Source: an uncultured Clostridium sp.
GTDB lineage: Bacteria > Bacillota > Clostridia > TANB77 > CAG-508
Direction of reading: 5' to 3'
Length of the DNA: 51,480 nt
Assembly: GCA_946409935.1 (NCBI GenBank)
Contig: CAMJYG010000011.1
Span: 1-51,480 of the forward strand
The position numbers and the translations under genes are program-made. Below, piece after piece: positions 17,697-26,325 of the stretch. Below the pieces are notes generated by a model. That model was not told the DNA's origin and did not search any database. It saw nothing but the letters and a program-made list of their open reading frames with translations. Every line of letters begins with the position of its first letter. Within the stretch, counting starts at the first letter, position 1.

Positions 17697-17810
17697 GTTA
17701 CAATTCACGGTTGATTATAACTCACAAAGCTTCAAGTTAATAAATAATATTTTTTGAAAAAAATATTATTTATTAACTTGAAGCAATGCAAATTAGCTGT
17801 GAATTGTAAC
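17697..17810. repeat. GTTACAATTCAC element without core
   Basis: Outer ends GTTACAATTCACGG and the complement of GTTACAATTCACAGCT; inner ends GCTTCAAGTTAATAAATAAT and its complement meet over a short loop, so the whole 114 bp can fold as one hairpin. CTACAG occurs directly outside both ends and may be a target-site duplication. It looks like an internal-deletion form of 6681-6934. Confidence 0.8.
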
Positions 17811-17824
17811 ACTACAGCACATTA

Positions 17825-19633
17825 CTAATCTTCAAAAATTGCTTCAAACTCTTCTGATGTGATTTTTTCTTTTTCTAAAAGAACTCCTGCAACAGCATGT
17901 AATTTATCTATATGTTCTGTTAAAATTTGTCTTGCTGCATTATATCCAGTATCTATTATCTTCTTTGTTTCAGAATCTATAATTGCCGCAGTATCTTCTG
18001 AATATTCTTTGCCTTGTGCAAGGTCTCTTCCTAAAAATACTTCTTCTTGGTTAGATCCAAGCATTATAGTTCCTATTTTTTCACTCATTCCATATTTTGT
18101 TACCATACTTCTTGCAATTTTTGTTGCTCTTTCTATATCATTACTTGCACCGGTTGATATATCTTTTATTATTAATTCTTCTGCCATTCTTCCTCCAAGT
18201 AGTGATATAATATTTTCTTCCATTTCTTTTTTAGATATAAAGTTTTTATCTTCTGTTGGTCTGTACATTGTATAACCACCAGCCATACCTCTTGGTACTA
18301 TTGATATTTCGTGAACTGGATCTTGTGTTTCTAAGTAGTGACTTACAACTGCATGACCAGCTTCGTGGTATGATACAAGTCTGTTTTCTTTTTCACTTCT
18401 TACTTTTGTTCTTTTTTCTGGTCCCATAGTTACTTTTACCATGGCATCTTCAATTTCCTTCATTCCAATTTCATGTAAATTTCTTCTTGCAGCTAATAAT
18501 GCAGCTTCATTTAATACATTTTCTAAGTCAGCACCTGCAAATCCTGATGTATTTTTTGCAATAACTTTTAAGTCTATATCATCAGCTAATCTTTTCTTTC
18601 TAGCATGAACTTCTAATATTTGTTCTCTTGCTTTAACGTCTGGAAGTCCTACAACTATTTGTCTATCAAATCTTCCAGCTCTTAAAAGTGCTTTATCTAA
18701 TACGTCTGGTCTATTTGTTGCTGCTAAAACAATTACACCTTCATTTTCAGCAAATCCATCCATTTCAACTAATAATTGGTTTAATGTTTGTTCTCTTTCA
18801 TCATGTCCTCCACCTAAACCTGCACCTCTTTGTCTACCTACTGCATCAATTTCATCTATAAATATAATACATGGAGCATTTTTCTTAGCTTGATCGAATA
18901 AGTCTCTAACACGAGATGCTCCAACACCTACAAACATTTCAACAAAGTCTGAACCACTTATAATAAAGAATGGAACTCCTGCTTCTCCAGCTACAGCTTT
19001 TGCTAAAAGAGTTTTACCAGTACCTGGTTGACCAACTAATAGGACTCCTTTTGGAATTCTTGCTCCCATGTCTGTAAATTTCTTTGGATTTTTTAAAAAT
19101 TGAACAATTTCTTCTAATTCCTCTTTTTCTTCATCAACACCTGCTACGTCATCAAATGTAATTTTATTTTTCTCAGCAGGTGTCATCATTCTAGCTTTAC
19201 TTTTTCCAAAAGACATTGTTTTTCCATTAGGATTTCCACCATTTACTCCGCCCATCATAAAGAACCAAAAAATAAAGAAAATTATTAATAATCCAAATGG
19301 TGTAAGAAGACTAATTACTGTTACGAATATAGATTCTGACTTTTCTTCTAATTTAAAAGCTCCCTCTTTTAAGAACTCTTCAGAATATGCCATAAAACTC
19401 TCCATATTTGGTATATTTACTTCTTTTTTTAATTTTTCATCCTTTAATTGAACTGTTGCAGTTTTTCCGCTTGCTTCAATTTGAATAGATTCAACCTTTC
19501 CTGCATTTATGTCTGCAATTAAATCTGAGTATTTTAGTTTAGAATCACTATTTTCTACAATAGATGATAATACTACTAAAAAAATTACTGCTATTATTAG
19601 CCACATTGCTAATGTCTTAATTCCGTTTTTCAA
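17825..19633 (-). CDS. ftsH: ATP-dependent zinc metalloprotease FtsH
   Basis: 602 residues. Two N-terminal membrane helices around an extracytoplasmic domain, then the AAA+ module ([43 protein letters not shown]) and the M41 protease domain with the zinc motif HEAGH. It degrades membrane and short-lived cytosolic proteins. The start is a TTG at 19633 with AAGGAGG 7 nt upstream. An upstream in-frame ATG at 19681 is excluded because it overlaps the -10 box of the promoter. tilS lies upstream, as in many Bacillota, but hpt, often between them, is absent. Confidence 0.96.
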   Translation of the reverse strand: MKNGIKTLAMWLIIAVIFLVVLSSIVENSDSKLKYSDLIADINAGKVESIQIEASGKTATVQLKDEKLKKEVNIPNMESFMAYSEEFLKEGAFKLEEKSESIFVTVISLLTPFGLLIIFFIFWFFMMGGVNGGNPNGKTMSFGKSKARMMTPAEKNKITFDDVAGVDEEKEELEEIVQFLKNPKKFTDMGARIPKGVLLVGQPGTGKTLLAKAVAGEAGVPFFIISGSDFVEMFVGVGASRVRDLFDQAKKNAPCIIFIDEIDAVGRQRGAGLGGGHDEREQTLNQLLVEMDGFAENEGVIVLAATNRPDVLDKALLRAGRFDRQIVVGLPDVKAREQILEVHARKKRLADDIDLKVIAKNTSGFAGADLENVLNEAALLAARRNLHEIGMKEIEDAMVKVTMGPEKRTKVRSEKENRLVSYHEAGHAVVSHYLETQDPVHEISIVPRGMAGGYTMYRPTEDKNFISKKEMEENIISLLGGRMAEELIIKDISTGASNDIERATKIARSMVTKYGMSEKIGTIMLGSNQEEVFLGRDLAQGKEYSEDTAAIIDSETKKIIDTGYNAARQILTEHIDKLHAVAGVLLEKEKITSEEFEAIFED

Positions 19634-19669
19634 AATAATTCCTCCTTGTGTTTTGTAAATTACATTGAT

Positions 19670-19698
19670 TTTATAACACATAAAAAATTCTTTTTCAA
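19670..19698 (-). promoter_or_regulatory. Sigma-A promoter of ftsH
   Basis: TTGAAA (19698-19693), 17-nt spacer, TATAAA (19675-19670). It places the transcript start near 19663, downstream of the first in-frame ATG. Confidence 0.75.
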
Positions 19699-19758
19699 TA
19701 GTTTTTTTGTGAATTTTTTATTACAATCATGCATGTTGTAAGATTTTTATTACGGCTA

Positions 19759-20835
19759 CTAATAGTTGACCATAAAAAATATTTTTTTATTTTTTATAAA
19801 TATTTTTATATTTTTGTTTGGAGTTAAATATTTATTTCCAATGTTTCTACTACATAACTTTAAAATATCTTCTATATGTATTAATTCTATTTTGTTACTA
19901 CTTCCAAATAACCTTGTTATAGTATATCTTATAATCCTTGATTTTATTACTTTTTCTTCATTATTAAATTTTTTTAAGTCTAATACAATTTCTTTACCAT
20001 TTTCTTCTATTAATATGTTTTTATAGCTTCCTTCAACTTGGTGTTGCATATATTCTTCTTCTTCAGAAACTAATGTTGACAATCTATCTATTGTTTGAAT
20101 TATATTAGGGTTAAACTCCTTCTGAATATACGGAATAGCAACATTGCGGATTTTATTTCTTGTATATATATTCTCAAAATTAGTTTTATCTATTCTTGGG
20201 TTTAAATTTTTCTCTTCGCAATACCTTTCAATTTCATATCTTTCACATTCAATTAATGGTCGTATATAAATATCTCTTTTAGGTTCAATTCCTATCAAAC
20301 CATTAATTCCGCTACCTCTAAAAACATGCATAATAATAGTTTCTATTTTATCATTTTTATTATGTGCAATTGCCACTTTATTTGAATTGGTCTTTTTCAT
20401 GACTTCATCAAAAAAATCATATCTAGCTTTTCTTCCTGCTTCTTCTGTTCCTATTTTATTATTATTCGCTAAACTTTTAACATCTATACTTTTTGAATAA
20501 AATTCAATTCCATTTTTTTCACAATAATTTCTTACATATTCTTCATCATCTGAAGCTTCCTCTCTAATCATATGATTAACATGAGCAACAACTATTGCCA
20601 AAGGGACGCCCCTTTTGGCAATTTTTTGCCATGGGGACACCCCTTTGTTACCATTCTCTTTTGTTTCAATATTTTCTTTTTTGCTTTCTTTCATCAAGTT
20701 ATTAAAAAAGTCTAACATACATATAGAATCTGGTCCCCCAGAAACACCTAAAACAATTTTGTCTCCGTCTCCAATTAAATCATATTTTTCTATTGTTCCT
20801 TTTATTTTATTTTCTAAATTATTACTTTTTCTCAT
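19759..20835 (-). CDS. tilS: tRNA(Ile)-lysidine synthase with a REP-encoded insertion
   Basis: 358 residues. Makes lysidine at C34 of the CAU-anticodon isoleucine tRNA. The PP-loop motif VLGVSGGPDS, then VVAHVNHMIREEASDDEEYV, AGRKARYDFF, HNKNDKIETIIMH and FRGSGINGLIG are all present. Between the first helix and VVAHVNH there is an extra stretch, NKGVSPWQKIAKRGVPLA, encoded entirely by the REP-like palindrome at 20595-20649; it keeps the frame. The C-terminal domain is shorter than in B. subtilis TilS (472 residues). The start at 20835 is preferred: GAGGA abuts the ATG at 20847. It is downstream of the transposase gene by 22 nt. Confidence 0.93.
   Translation of the reverse strand: MRKSNNLENKIKGTIEKYDLIGDGDKIVLGVSGGPDSICMLDFFNNLMKESKKENIETKENGNKGVSPWQKIAKRGVPLAIVVAHVNHMIREEASDDEEYVRNYCEKNGIEFYSKSIDVKSLANNNKIGTEEAGRKARYDFFDEVMKKTNSNKVAIAHNKNDKIETIIMHVFRGSGINGLIGIEPKRDIYIRPLIECERYEIERYCEEKNLNPRIDKTNFENIYTRNKIRNVAIPYIQKEFNPNIIQTIDRLSTLVSEEEEYMQHQVEGSYKNILIEENGKEIVLDLKKFNNEEKVIKSRIIRYTITRLFGSSNKIELIHIEDILKLCSRNIGNKYLTPNKNIKIFIKNKKIFFMVNY
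20595..20649. repeat. REP-like palindrome inside tilS
   Basis: TTGCCAAAGGGACGCCCC, TTTTGGCAATTTTTTGCC and ATGGGGACACCCC form two adjacent GC-rich hairpins. An inverted, nearly identical copy is at 21757-21810, on the other side of the transposase gene. It is far more GC-rich than its surroundings. Confidence 0.9.
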
Positions 20836-20856
20836 ATTTAAACTCATTCCTCATAA

Positions 20857-21603
20857 TTAATTAACATTTAATTTTCTAATTTTTTCTCGACTAATGCCTA
20901 GTTTTTCTCCAATCTTTCTATATGGAATCTTATATTCATTCCTTAATATTTTAATAATTTTTCTTAGTTTTTCTTGATTTTCTTTCCCAACTAATTCATA
21001 CTTTGTAATTTTATTATTTTTTAAAACTTCTTCTATAATTCTATCTTCACAACCTTTGTAACAAACTTCATCATCTAAAAAATCTATTGGTTTCTCTGAG
21101 TTATCTAAAACATTATCTTTTATAATGTCATTTAATCTCGCATATAATTCATCTCTGTTACAATTATACATTGTCGAAAAACTTGAATATTTATATTCAC
21201 TCTGCTTAGTACACATCCCAGCTTTTATAGGATTATCATGTATATATTCTACACATCTATAAAAATGTTCTATACTTGTAATTTCTTGCAATTTAAATCT
21301 ATCTCTAAATACATATCCAACCCTATTATTTATGGAATTATAATACATAGCATATTTTGTATTTATTTTTTGCATAAATCCTGATAATTCATCTATATTG
21401 GTTGATTTTATTAAAAAATGGGAATGATTCGGCATTATACAATATGATATTATTAAAATATCATATTGTTGTTTAATTTTATTAATATAATAATAGTATT
21501 TTTGCTTATCTCTACCATTATTAAATATACTTTCCTTATTTATCCCTTGAACCATCACATGAGAATATGTACTTCCTACATTTTTTCTGGCTACTCTTGC
21601 TAT
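20857..21603 (-). CDS. REP-associated tyrosine transposase (Y1/IS200-like), probable ATA start
   Basis: 248 residues from codon ATA at 21603. Y1 transposase domain: TYSHVMVQGINKESIF, the metal-binding pair in MPNHSHFLIK, the tyrosine region NTKYAMYYN, YVFRDRFK and YIHDNPIKAGM. The C-terminal part (KIPYRKIGEKLGISREKIRK) is helix-turn-helix-like. Family members usually begin MARKARK; here that position reads ATA-GCA-AGA (I-A-R-V-A-R-K) with a perfect AAAGGAGG site 6 nt before it. An in-frame ATG at 21654 overlaps the -10 box of the promoter and cannot be on the transcript. So the start ATG seems to have become ATA, which would lower expression or silence the gene. It probably acts on the flanking REP palindromes. 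Confidence 0.85.
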   Translation of the reverse strand: MARVARKNVGSTYSHVMVQGINKESIFNNGRDKQKYYYYINKIKQQYDILIISYCIMPNHSHFLIKSTNIDELSGFMQKINTKYAMYYNSINNRVGYVFRDRFKLQEITSIEHFYRCVEYIHDNPIKAGMCTKQSEYKYSSFSTMYNCNRDELYARLNDIIKDNVLDNSEKPIDFLDDEVCYKGCEDRIIEEVLKNNKITKYELVGKENQEKLRKIIKILRNEYKIPYRKIGEKLGISREKIRKLNVN

Positions 21604-21652
21604 TTTTTCCTCCTTTCTAGCCCTTATTTTACCGTTCCGAAATATATTTAAC

Positions 21653-21681
21653 ATAATATAATATATTTTCTATTTTGTCAA
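21653..21681 (-). promoter_or_regulatory. Consensus promoter of the REP transposase
   Basis: TTGACA (21681-21676), 17-nt spacer, TATTAT (21658-21653). It is close to ideal, and the gene lies directly downstream. Confidence 0.85.
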
Positions 21682-21756
21682 CATAATTTTTAAGTTTTCA
21701 CATTATTTTTATAATACGGTTACAAATCACATAAAGTACATGCTATAGTTAATTTT

Positions 21757-21810
21757 ACAAAAGAGTGTCCCCATGGCAAAAAATTGCCAAAAGGGGCGTC
21801 CCTTTGGCAA
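21757..21810. repeat. REP-like palindrome next to dnaB
   Basis: Inverted copy of 20595-20649 with only a few differences (GGGGACACTC compared with GGGGACACCC). It ends 3 nt before the dnaB stop codon and can fold into the same two hairpins; it may also serve as the dnaB terminator. Confidence 0.9.
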
Positions 21811-21813
21811 TTT

Positions 21814-23151
21814 TTAATCATCAAATCGTTTTTCTAAGTTTACAAATTTTGTGTAACTTCCAAGCCATAATAATTCTACAGTTCCTGTTGAACCTCCCCT
21901 ATGTTTTGCAAGTATAACTTCTGCAATATCTTTTTTCTCGCTATCTTGATTATAATAGTCATCTCTATATAAAAACATTACTATATCAGCATCTTGTTCT
22001 ATTGCTCCTGATTCTCTTAGGTCTGAAAGCATAGGTCTATGGTCTGGTCTTTGTTCTACTGCTCTCGATAGCTGTGATAACGCTATTACAGGTACTCCTA
22101 TTTCTTTTGCTAGTATTTTTAATGAACGGCTTATTTCTGATATTTCCTGTTCACGGCTTCCATTTCTTCTACTATTGCTTCCCTGTACTAATTGTAAATA
22201 GTCTATTACAACCATTCCTATATTTTTTTCCAATTTTAATTTTCTACATTTTGCTCTTATTTCTGTTACAGATATACCTGGTGTGTCGTCTATGTAAATT
22301 TCTGACTCTGACAATGGTCCTATAGCTCCTGCAAGTTTAGCCCAATCATCTTCTTCTAATTTTCCAGTTCTTACTTTATTGCTATCTACCATAGCTTCAC
22401 TACATAAAATTCTGTTTACTAATTGTTCTTTAGACATTTCCAAGCTAAATATAACAACAGGAACATTTGCCTTTACTGCAACATTTGTTGCTATATTTAA
22501 TGCAAACGCTGTTTTTCCCATAGCAGGTCTTGCTGCAATTAATATTAAATCTGAGCCATGAAATCCTGCAGTTTTATAATCTAATTCTGTAAAACCTGTT
22601 GGTACACCTGTTATATGCTGTTTACGATTATATAATTGTTCTAATAATGTAAAACTATCTACCAAAACATCTTTTATCTGGGTATATCCTTTTTGATTCT
22701 TTTTTTGCATAATATTGAAAATTTTCTTTTCTGCGCTTTCCATTATATCTTCAACATCTTCTGTAGGATCATACCCTGTTTCTATGATTTCATTTGCAGC
22801 TTTTATTAAAGTCCTTAGTTCTGATTTTTCTTCGACAATTTTTATATATTTTGATGCATTTGCAGTCGTAGGAACTTTTTCTGGTAATTCTGCTAAATAT
22901 TCTAATCCACCTACCTGTTCAAATTTTCCCATTGATTCTAACTCTGCTTTTACTGTAATTATATCTATTGGCTCTGCTCTATTATATAAGTTTAATATTG
23001 CTGAATATATTGCTTTATTGTCTTCACGATAAAAATCTTCTTCTTTTAAAACTTCTATTGCTGATACAACTGCATCTCTATCTGTTAACATACTTCCTAT
23101 AATTGCTTGTTCAGCCTCTAAATCATGTGGTGGTACTTTCCCCAATTCCAT
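21814..23151 (-). CDS. dnaB: Replicative DNA helicase
   Basis: 445 residues. N-terminal DnaB domain (VPPHDLEAEQAIIGSML), then the RecA-like core with ARPAMGKTAFALNIA (Walker A), VVIFSLEMSKEQLVNRIL, VVIDYLQLV (Walker B), ISRSLKILAKEIGVPVIALSQLSR and DLRESGAIEQDAD; LAKHRGGSTG near the end is the arginine-finger region. It is the hexameric helicase at the fork. It closes the gdpP-rplI-dnaB operon; rplI ends 26 nt upstream. Confidence 0.97.
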   Translation of the reverse strand: MELGKVPPHDLEAEQAIIGSMLTDRDAVVSAIEVLKEEDFYREDNKAIYSAILNLYNRAEPIDIITVKAELESMGKFEQVGGLEYLAELPEKVPTTANASKYIKIVEEKSELRTLIKAANEIIETGYDPTEDVEDIMESAEKKIFNIMQKKNQKGYTQIKDVLVDSFTLLEQLYNRKQHITGVPTGFTELDYKTAGFHGSDLILIAARPAMGKTAFALNIATNVAVKANVPVVIFSLEMSKEQLVNRILCSEAMVDSNKVRTGKLEEDDWAKLAGAIGPLSESEIYIDDTPGISVTEIRAKCRKLKLEKNIGMVVIDYLQLVQGSNSRRNGSREQEISEISRSLKILAKEIGVPVIALSQLSRAVEQRPDHRPMLSDLRESGAIEQDADIVMFLYRDDYYNQDSEKKDIAEVILAKHRGGSTGTVELLWLGSYTKFVNLEKRFDD

Positions 23152-23176
23152 TTTTAATACCCATATCCTTTCTCAA

Positions 23177-23623
23177 TTACTCTGATATTACATCAATCTT
23201 TAATTTTCCCACAACACCTTCAAATAGTTTTATTTCTACTGTTTGTACACCTAAGTTTTTAATTGTTTCTTTTAAATCAATCTTTTTCTTATCTATAACA
23301 ATTTTATATTGTTGTTCTAATTCCTGAGCAATTTCTTTGCTAGAAACTCCTCCAAATATTTTTCCATTTTCTCCAGATTTAACTTTTATTTTTAACATTA
23401 TTTTAGATAATTTATCTGATATTTTTAAAGCTTCTTCTTTTTCTTGATTTTTTTGAAATTTTACTGAATCTTGTTTTGCTTTTAATTTGCTCATATTTTC
23501 ATTATTAGCTTCAACTGCTAATCCTTTAGGAAATAGGAAATTACGTGCATAACCATCTGATGCATTTATAACTTCGTCTTTTTTTCCTACACCTTTAATA
23601 TCTGATTTTAAGATTACTTTCAT
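23177..23623 (-). CDS. rplI: 50S ribosomal protein L9
   Basis: 148 residues, normal length. MKVILKSDIKGVGKKDEVI and DGYARNFLFPKGLA are the N-terminal rRNA-binding domain; the central helix and the C-terminal domain (GKIFGGVSSKEIAQEL) follow. It binds 23S rRNA at the base of the L1 stalk region. Second gene of the operon. Confidence 0.97.
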   Translation of the reverse strand: MKVILKSDIKGVGKKDEVINASDGYARNFLFPKGLAVEANNENMSKLKAKQDSVKFQKNQEKEEALKISDKLSKIMLKIKVKSGENGKIFGGVSSKEIAQELEQQYKIVIDKKKIDLKETIKNLGVQTVEIKLFEGVVGKLKIDVISE

Positions 23624-23712
23624 AATTAAATCACATTCCTTCCTATTTTATATATTAATCACGTTAATCAGGATAACACAACTTTAAGTCACTGAACTGT
23701 AACCAATTGTAA

Positions 23713-25731
23713 CTAATTTTCTAATTCTAAGAAATATTCATTTATTGCCTTTTTTAACTCTTCTTTTGTTTCCTCTATTGTTTTCCCCTCAACTTGAGCT
23801 CCTGCAAGTAAAATATGGCCTCCTCCGCCGAGCTGTTCTAATATAACTTGTACATTTATATCACCTATTGAACGACCACTAATGCAAACTTTATCATCTA
23901 AATTGCCTATAACAAATGATGCAGTTATATCGCTAATTGTTAATAATTCATCAGCTGCTTTTGCACATACCAAATTTGCATCTTTTGCTTTTTCTTCATA
24001 AACAGCTATCCCTATTGAATCATTTATTATTTCTGCATTTTTTACTATATCTGCAATTCTATTAAAACTTGCCAAATCACTTTGGAACCATTTTTTTACT
24101 TTTATAATATCAACACCGCAGCGACGAAGATATGCAGCTGCTTCAAATGTCCTTACACCTGTTTTAAATGTAAAGTTCTTTGTGTCCATCATAATACCTG
24201 CATATAAACTTTCTGCCTCTATTGTTTTTAATTCAATTTTTTCTTCAACATATTGTAATAGCTCTGTTACTAATTCACATGCAGAAGAAGCATATACCTC
24301 TTGGAAAGTAAGTGTTGCATTTTCAATAAAATCTGCACTTCTTCTATGATGATCTATTACAACTATTTTTCCAACTTTATTTATTAATTCTGGCGATTCC
24401 ACATAGTTCTTTTTGTGAGTATCCACAACTATTAATAAAGTATCTTCATCAACATTTTCTAATGCAACTTCTTTACTTATGAAAACATCCTCATACTCAT
24501 CTTCTTTTTCTATCGAATCTCTAAAAGCTCGTAGCGTTGTCGTTATATCTTCTTTAACTATATATGCATTTTTTTCGAGAGTCTTTGCTAATCTATATAC
24601 ACCCATGCTAGCACCTACGCAATCCATGTCTGGATTACTATGTCCCATTATTATAACTTTTTTAGATTCTTTTATTAGGTTTTCCAATGCACGAGCAACA
24701 ATTCTTGCTTTTACCTTTGTTCTCTTTTCAACTTCCTGTGCTCTTCCACCAAAAAATTTATATGTTTCGTTTTCTCTTATAACTGCTTGGTCGCCACCAC
24801 GTCCTAACACAACATCCATCGCATCTCCGGCTGATTTATATTTTTCTTTGTCTGTTTTTCCATCATTTGAGACAGCAATACTAAGTGTAAATTGAACATT
24901 TTCTTTAACATTAATTTCTTTAATCTTGTCAAGAATGCTAAATTTATCCTCCTTAACAGCTTCTAAATATCTTTGTTCAAAGAAATAAATATATCTATCT
25001 TTTTCAGTTTTTATTAATACGCCATTTGTTTCATTAGTCCATTCATATATATATTTATCTATTTGAGCTATAACTTGAGGTTTTTCTTCACTTTCAAGCC
25101 TTTGCATTGTTTCTTCATAATTATCTACCATTATTATTGCAACAGAAGATTTAGAATCTTGATATTCTTTTTGTAATTTAATATTTTCTGTTTCATCAAT
25201 AAAATATAATATAGCCATATATTCCTTTTTGCTCTTTTTTTCTTTATTTTTAACATTAACATATCTTCCAACTACTTTATATGTTCTTCCGTCAATTTCT
25301 ATTTGCCTTATTATGTCTTTGTTTCCTTGTTCTATTTTTTTATCTATTTCGTCTTTTATATCTGCACTTAATTCACTAAAATATGTTTTTATATCTGTAT
25401 TTATAAATTCCGAATTGAATTTTGAACTTTTCCAAATAACACTTCCATCTGTTTCTAAAATTATTAATGGAAACGGAGAATTTATTAAACTGGTTTTTGC
25501 TGCTGAATCTACTGTTAATGTTAAATCTTGCAAAGTTGCTGATATTTCACTTTTCTTTTTATTATTCGTATAGTAACTATACATAAATGTTAATATAAAT
25601 ACAAATATTGCTGGTATTATCATATTTGTATCTTTTACGCATATTATTATTAGTAATATAAATATAATGGCTAAATATATTTTTGTTCTTGATACTAATT
25701 TATCTAAAACTTTTCTACTATTATTTTGCAC
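23713..25731 (-). CDS. gdpP: Cyclic-di-AMP phosphodiesterase GdpP
   Basis: 672 residues from a GTG start. Two N-terminal membrane helices, a PAS-like domain (about 75-175), a degenerate GGDEF domain (about 185-325) and the DHH-DHHA1 phosphodiesterase: GHSNPDMDCVGASMGVYR, VDTH, VIDHHRRSADF, MMDTKNFTFKTG, and GGGGHILLAGAQ. It hydrolyses c-di-AMP to pApA and so controls potassium and osmotic balance. The ribosome site AAAAAGGAATGTGATT resembles an extended anti-SD match and is shared in form with rplI. First gene of the operon. Confidence 0.95.
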   Translation of the reverse strand: MQNNSRKVLDKLVSRTKIYLAIIFILLIIICVKDTNMIIPAIFVFILTFMYSYYTNNKKKSEISATLQDLTLTVDSAAKTSLINSPFPLIILETDGSVIWKSSKFNSEFINTDIKTYFSELSADIKDEIDKKIEQGNKDIIRQIEIDGRTYKVVGRYVNVKNKEKKSKKEYMAILYFIDETENIKLQKEYQDSKSSVAIIMVDNYEETMQRLESEEKPQVIAQIDKYIYEWTNETNGVLIKTEKDRYIYFFEQRYLEAVKEDKFSILDKIKEINVKENVQFTLSIAVSNDGKTDKEKYKSAGDAMDVVLGRGGDQAVIRENETYKFFGGRAQEVEKRTKVKARIVARALENLIKESKKVIIMGHSNPDMDCVGASMGVYRLAKTLEKNAYIVKEDITTTLRAFRDSIEKEDEYEDVFISKEVALENVDEDTLLIVVDTHKKNYVESPELINKVGKIVVIDHHRRSADFIENATLTFQEVYASSACELVTELLQYVEEKIELKTIEAESLYAGIMMDTKNFTFKTGVRTFEAAAYLRRCGVDIIKVKKWFQSDLASFNRIADIVKNAEIINDSIGIAVYEEKAKDANLVCAKAADELLTISDITASFVIGNLDDKVCISGRSIGDINVQVILEQLGGGGHILLAGAQVEGKTIEETKEELKKAINEYFLELEN

Positions 25732-25850
25732 AATTAATCACATTCCTTTTTCCAGGCACAAATCTGTTTTAAAAAAAAATAAATCTTGATACAGCTAAAA
25801 CTGTAATTATTTTTCAAACTTAAACTCTTTTCTTGTTTTTATTCTATTAT

Positions 25851-25879
25851 ATTTTACCCAGAAATATGCAATTTGTCAA
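25851..25879 (-). promoter_or_regulatory. Sigma-A promoter of gdpP-rplI-dnaB
   Basis: TTGACA (25879-25874), 17-nt spacer, TAAAAT (25856-25851), about 120 nt before the gdpP start. Confidence 0.8.
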
Positions 25880-25930
25880 TAAATTCTGACATTTTAACAG
25901 GGTAATTTCATAAAATATATTACTAATATC

Positions 25931-26149
25931 TTACACTACAATATCATATTTTTCCAATATGTGACCATAATCTCCTTGTTTTCTACCAAGTAAGAAATAC
26001 CTCAAACCTGTATCTGCTATATAATATTTATCACCTGTTTTTAGATACTGCTTTCCTTTTACATCATATCTACTTGCTTTATAAAATATAAATGCTTCTG
26101 TTAATACCGATATATAGCTTTCTACTGTATGTACCCCTGCAAAAGTCAT
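25931..26149 (-). pseudogene. Fragment of a DUF4143-type ATPase
   Basis: 72 codons reading HTVESYISVLTEAFIFYKAS, RYDVKGKQYLKT, KYYIADTGLRYFLLG and GHILEKYDIVV. This matches the start of the DUF4143 domain of AAA-type ATPases (YLxxLEEAFLIYRVPRYDIKGK..YYVVDTGLR). The ATPase domain upstream and the rest of DUF4143 downstream are missing. A 16-bp sequence at 25896-25911 (AACAGGGTAATTTCAT), just past the broken 3' end, recurs at 41346-41361 in inverted orientation, so a small element may mark the break. Confidence 0.75.
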
Positions 26150-26232
26150 TTGTCAAGTTTTTGAAAATGTGTTGCAAAAACTTTATTTTTCCGACAACTT
26201 TTTGCAATTTAAGTTTGATATTGACATGTTTT

Positions 26233-26278
26233 AAAAAAAAATTAAAGACTTGGAATACTAATATTCAAGTCCTTAATT
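26233..26278 (-). terminator. Terminator of the pilin/FGE-like gene
   Basis: AATTAAGGACTTG-AATA pairs with the complement TATT-CCAAGTCTTTAATT and is followed by nine Ts on the minus strand. Confidence 0.85.
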
Positions 26279-26325
26279 TGTTTATTTATGCAATTTTAAA
26301 TACCCATTTGGGGTCATACGTACTA

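Noticed and set aside
21604-21654. Upstream extension of the REP transposase (including an in-frame CGG)
   Set aside because: It overlaps the -10 box of a consensus promoter, so it is not translated; its CGG is not a sense codon.
26282-26325. C-terminal tail of the unshifted frame of the FGE-like gene
   Set aside because: It does not resemble the family end, whereas the +1 frame gives GFRVSLY and double stops.
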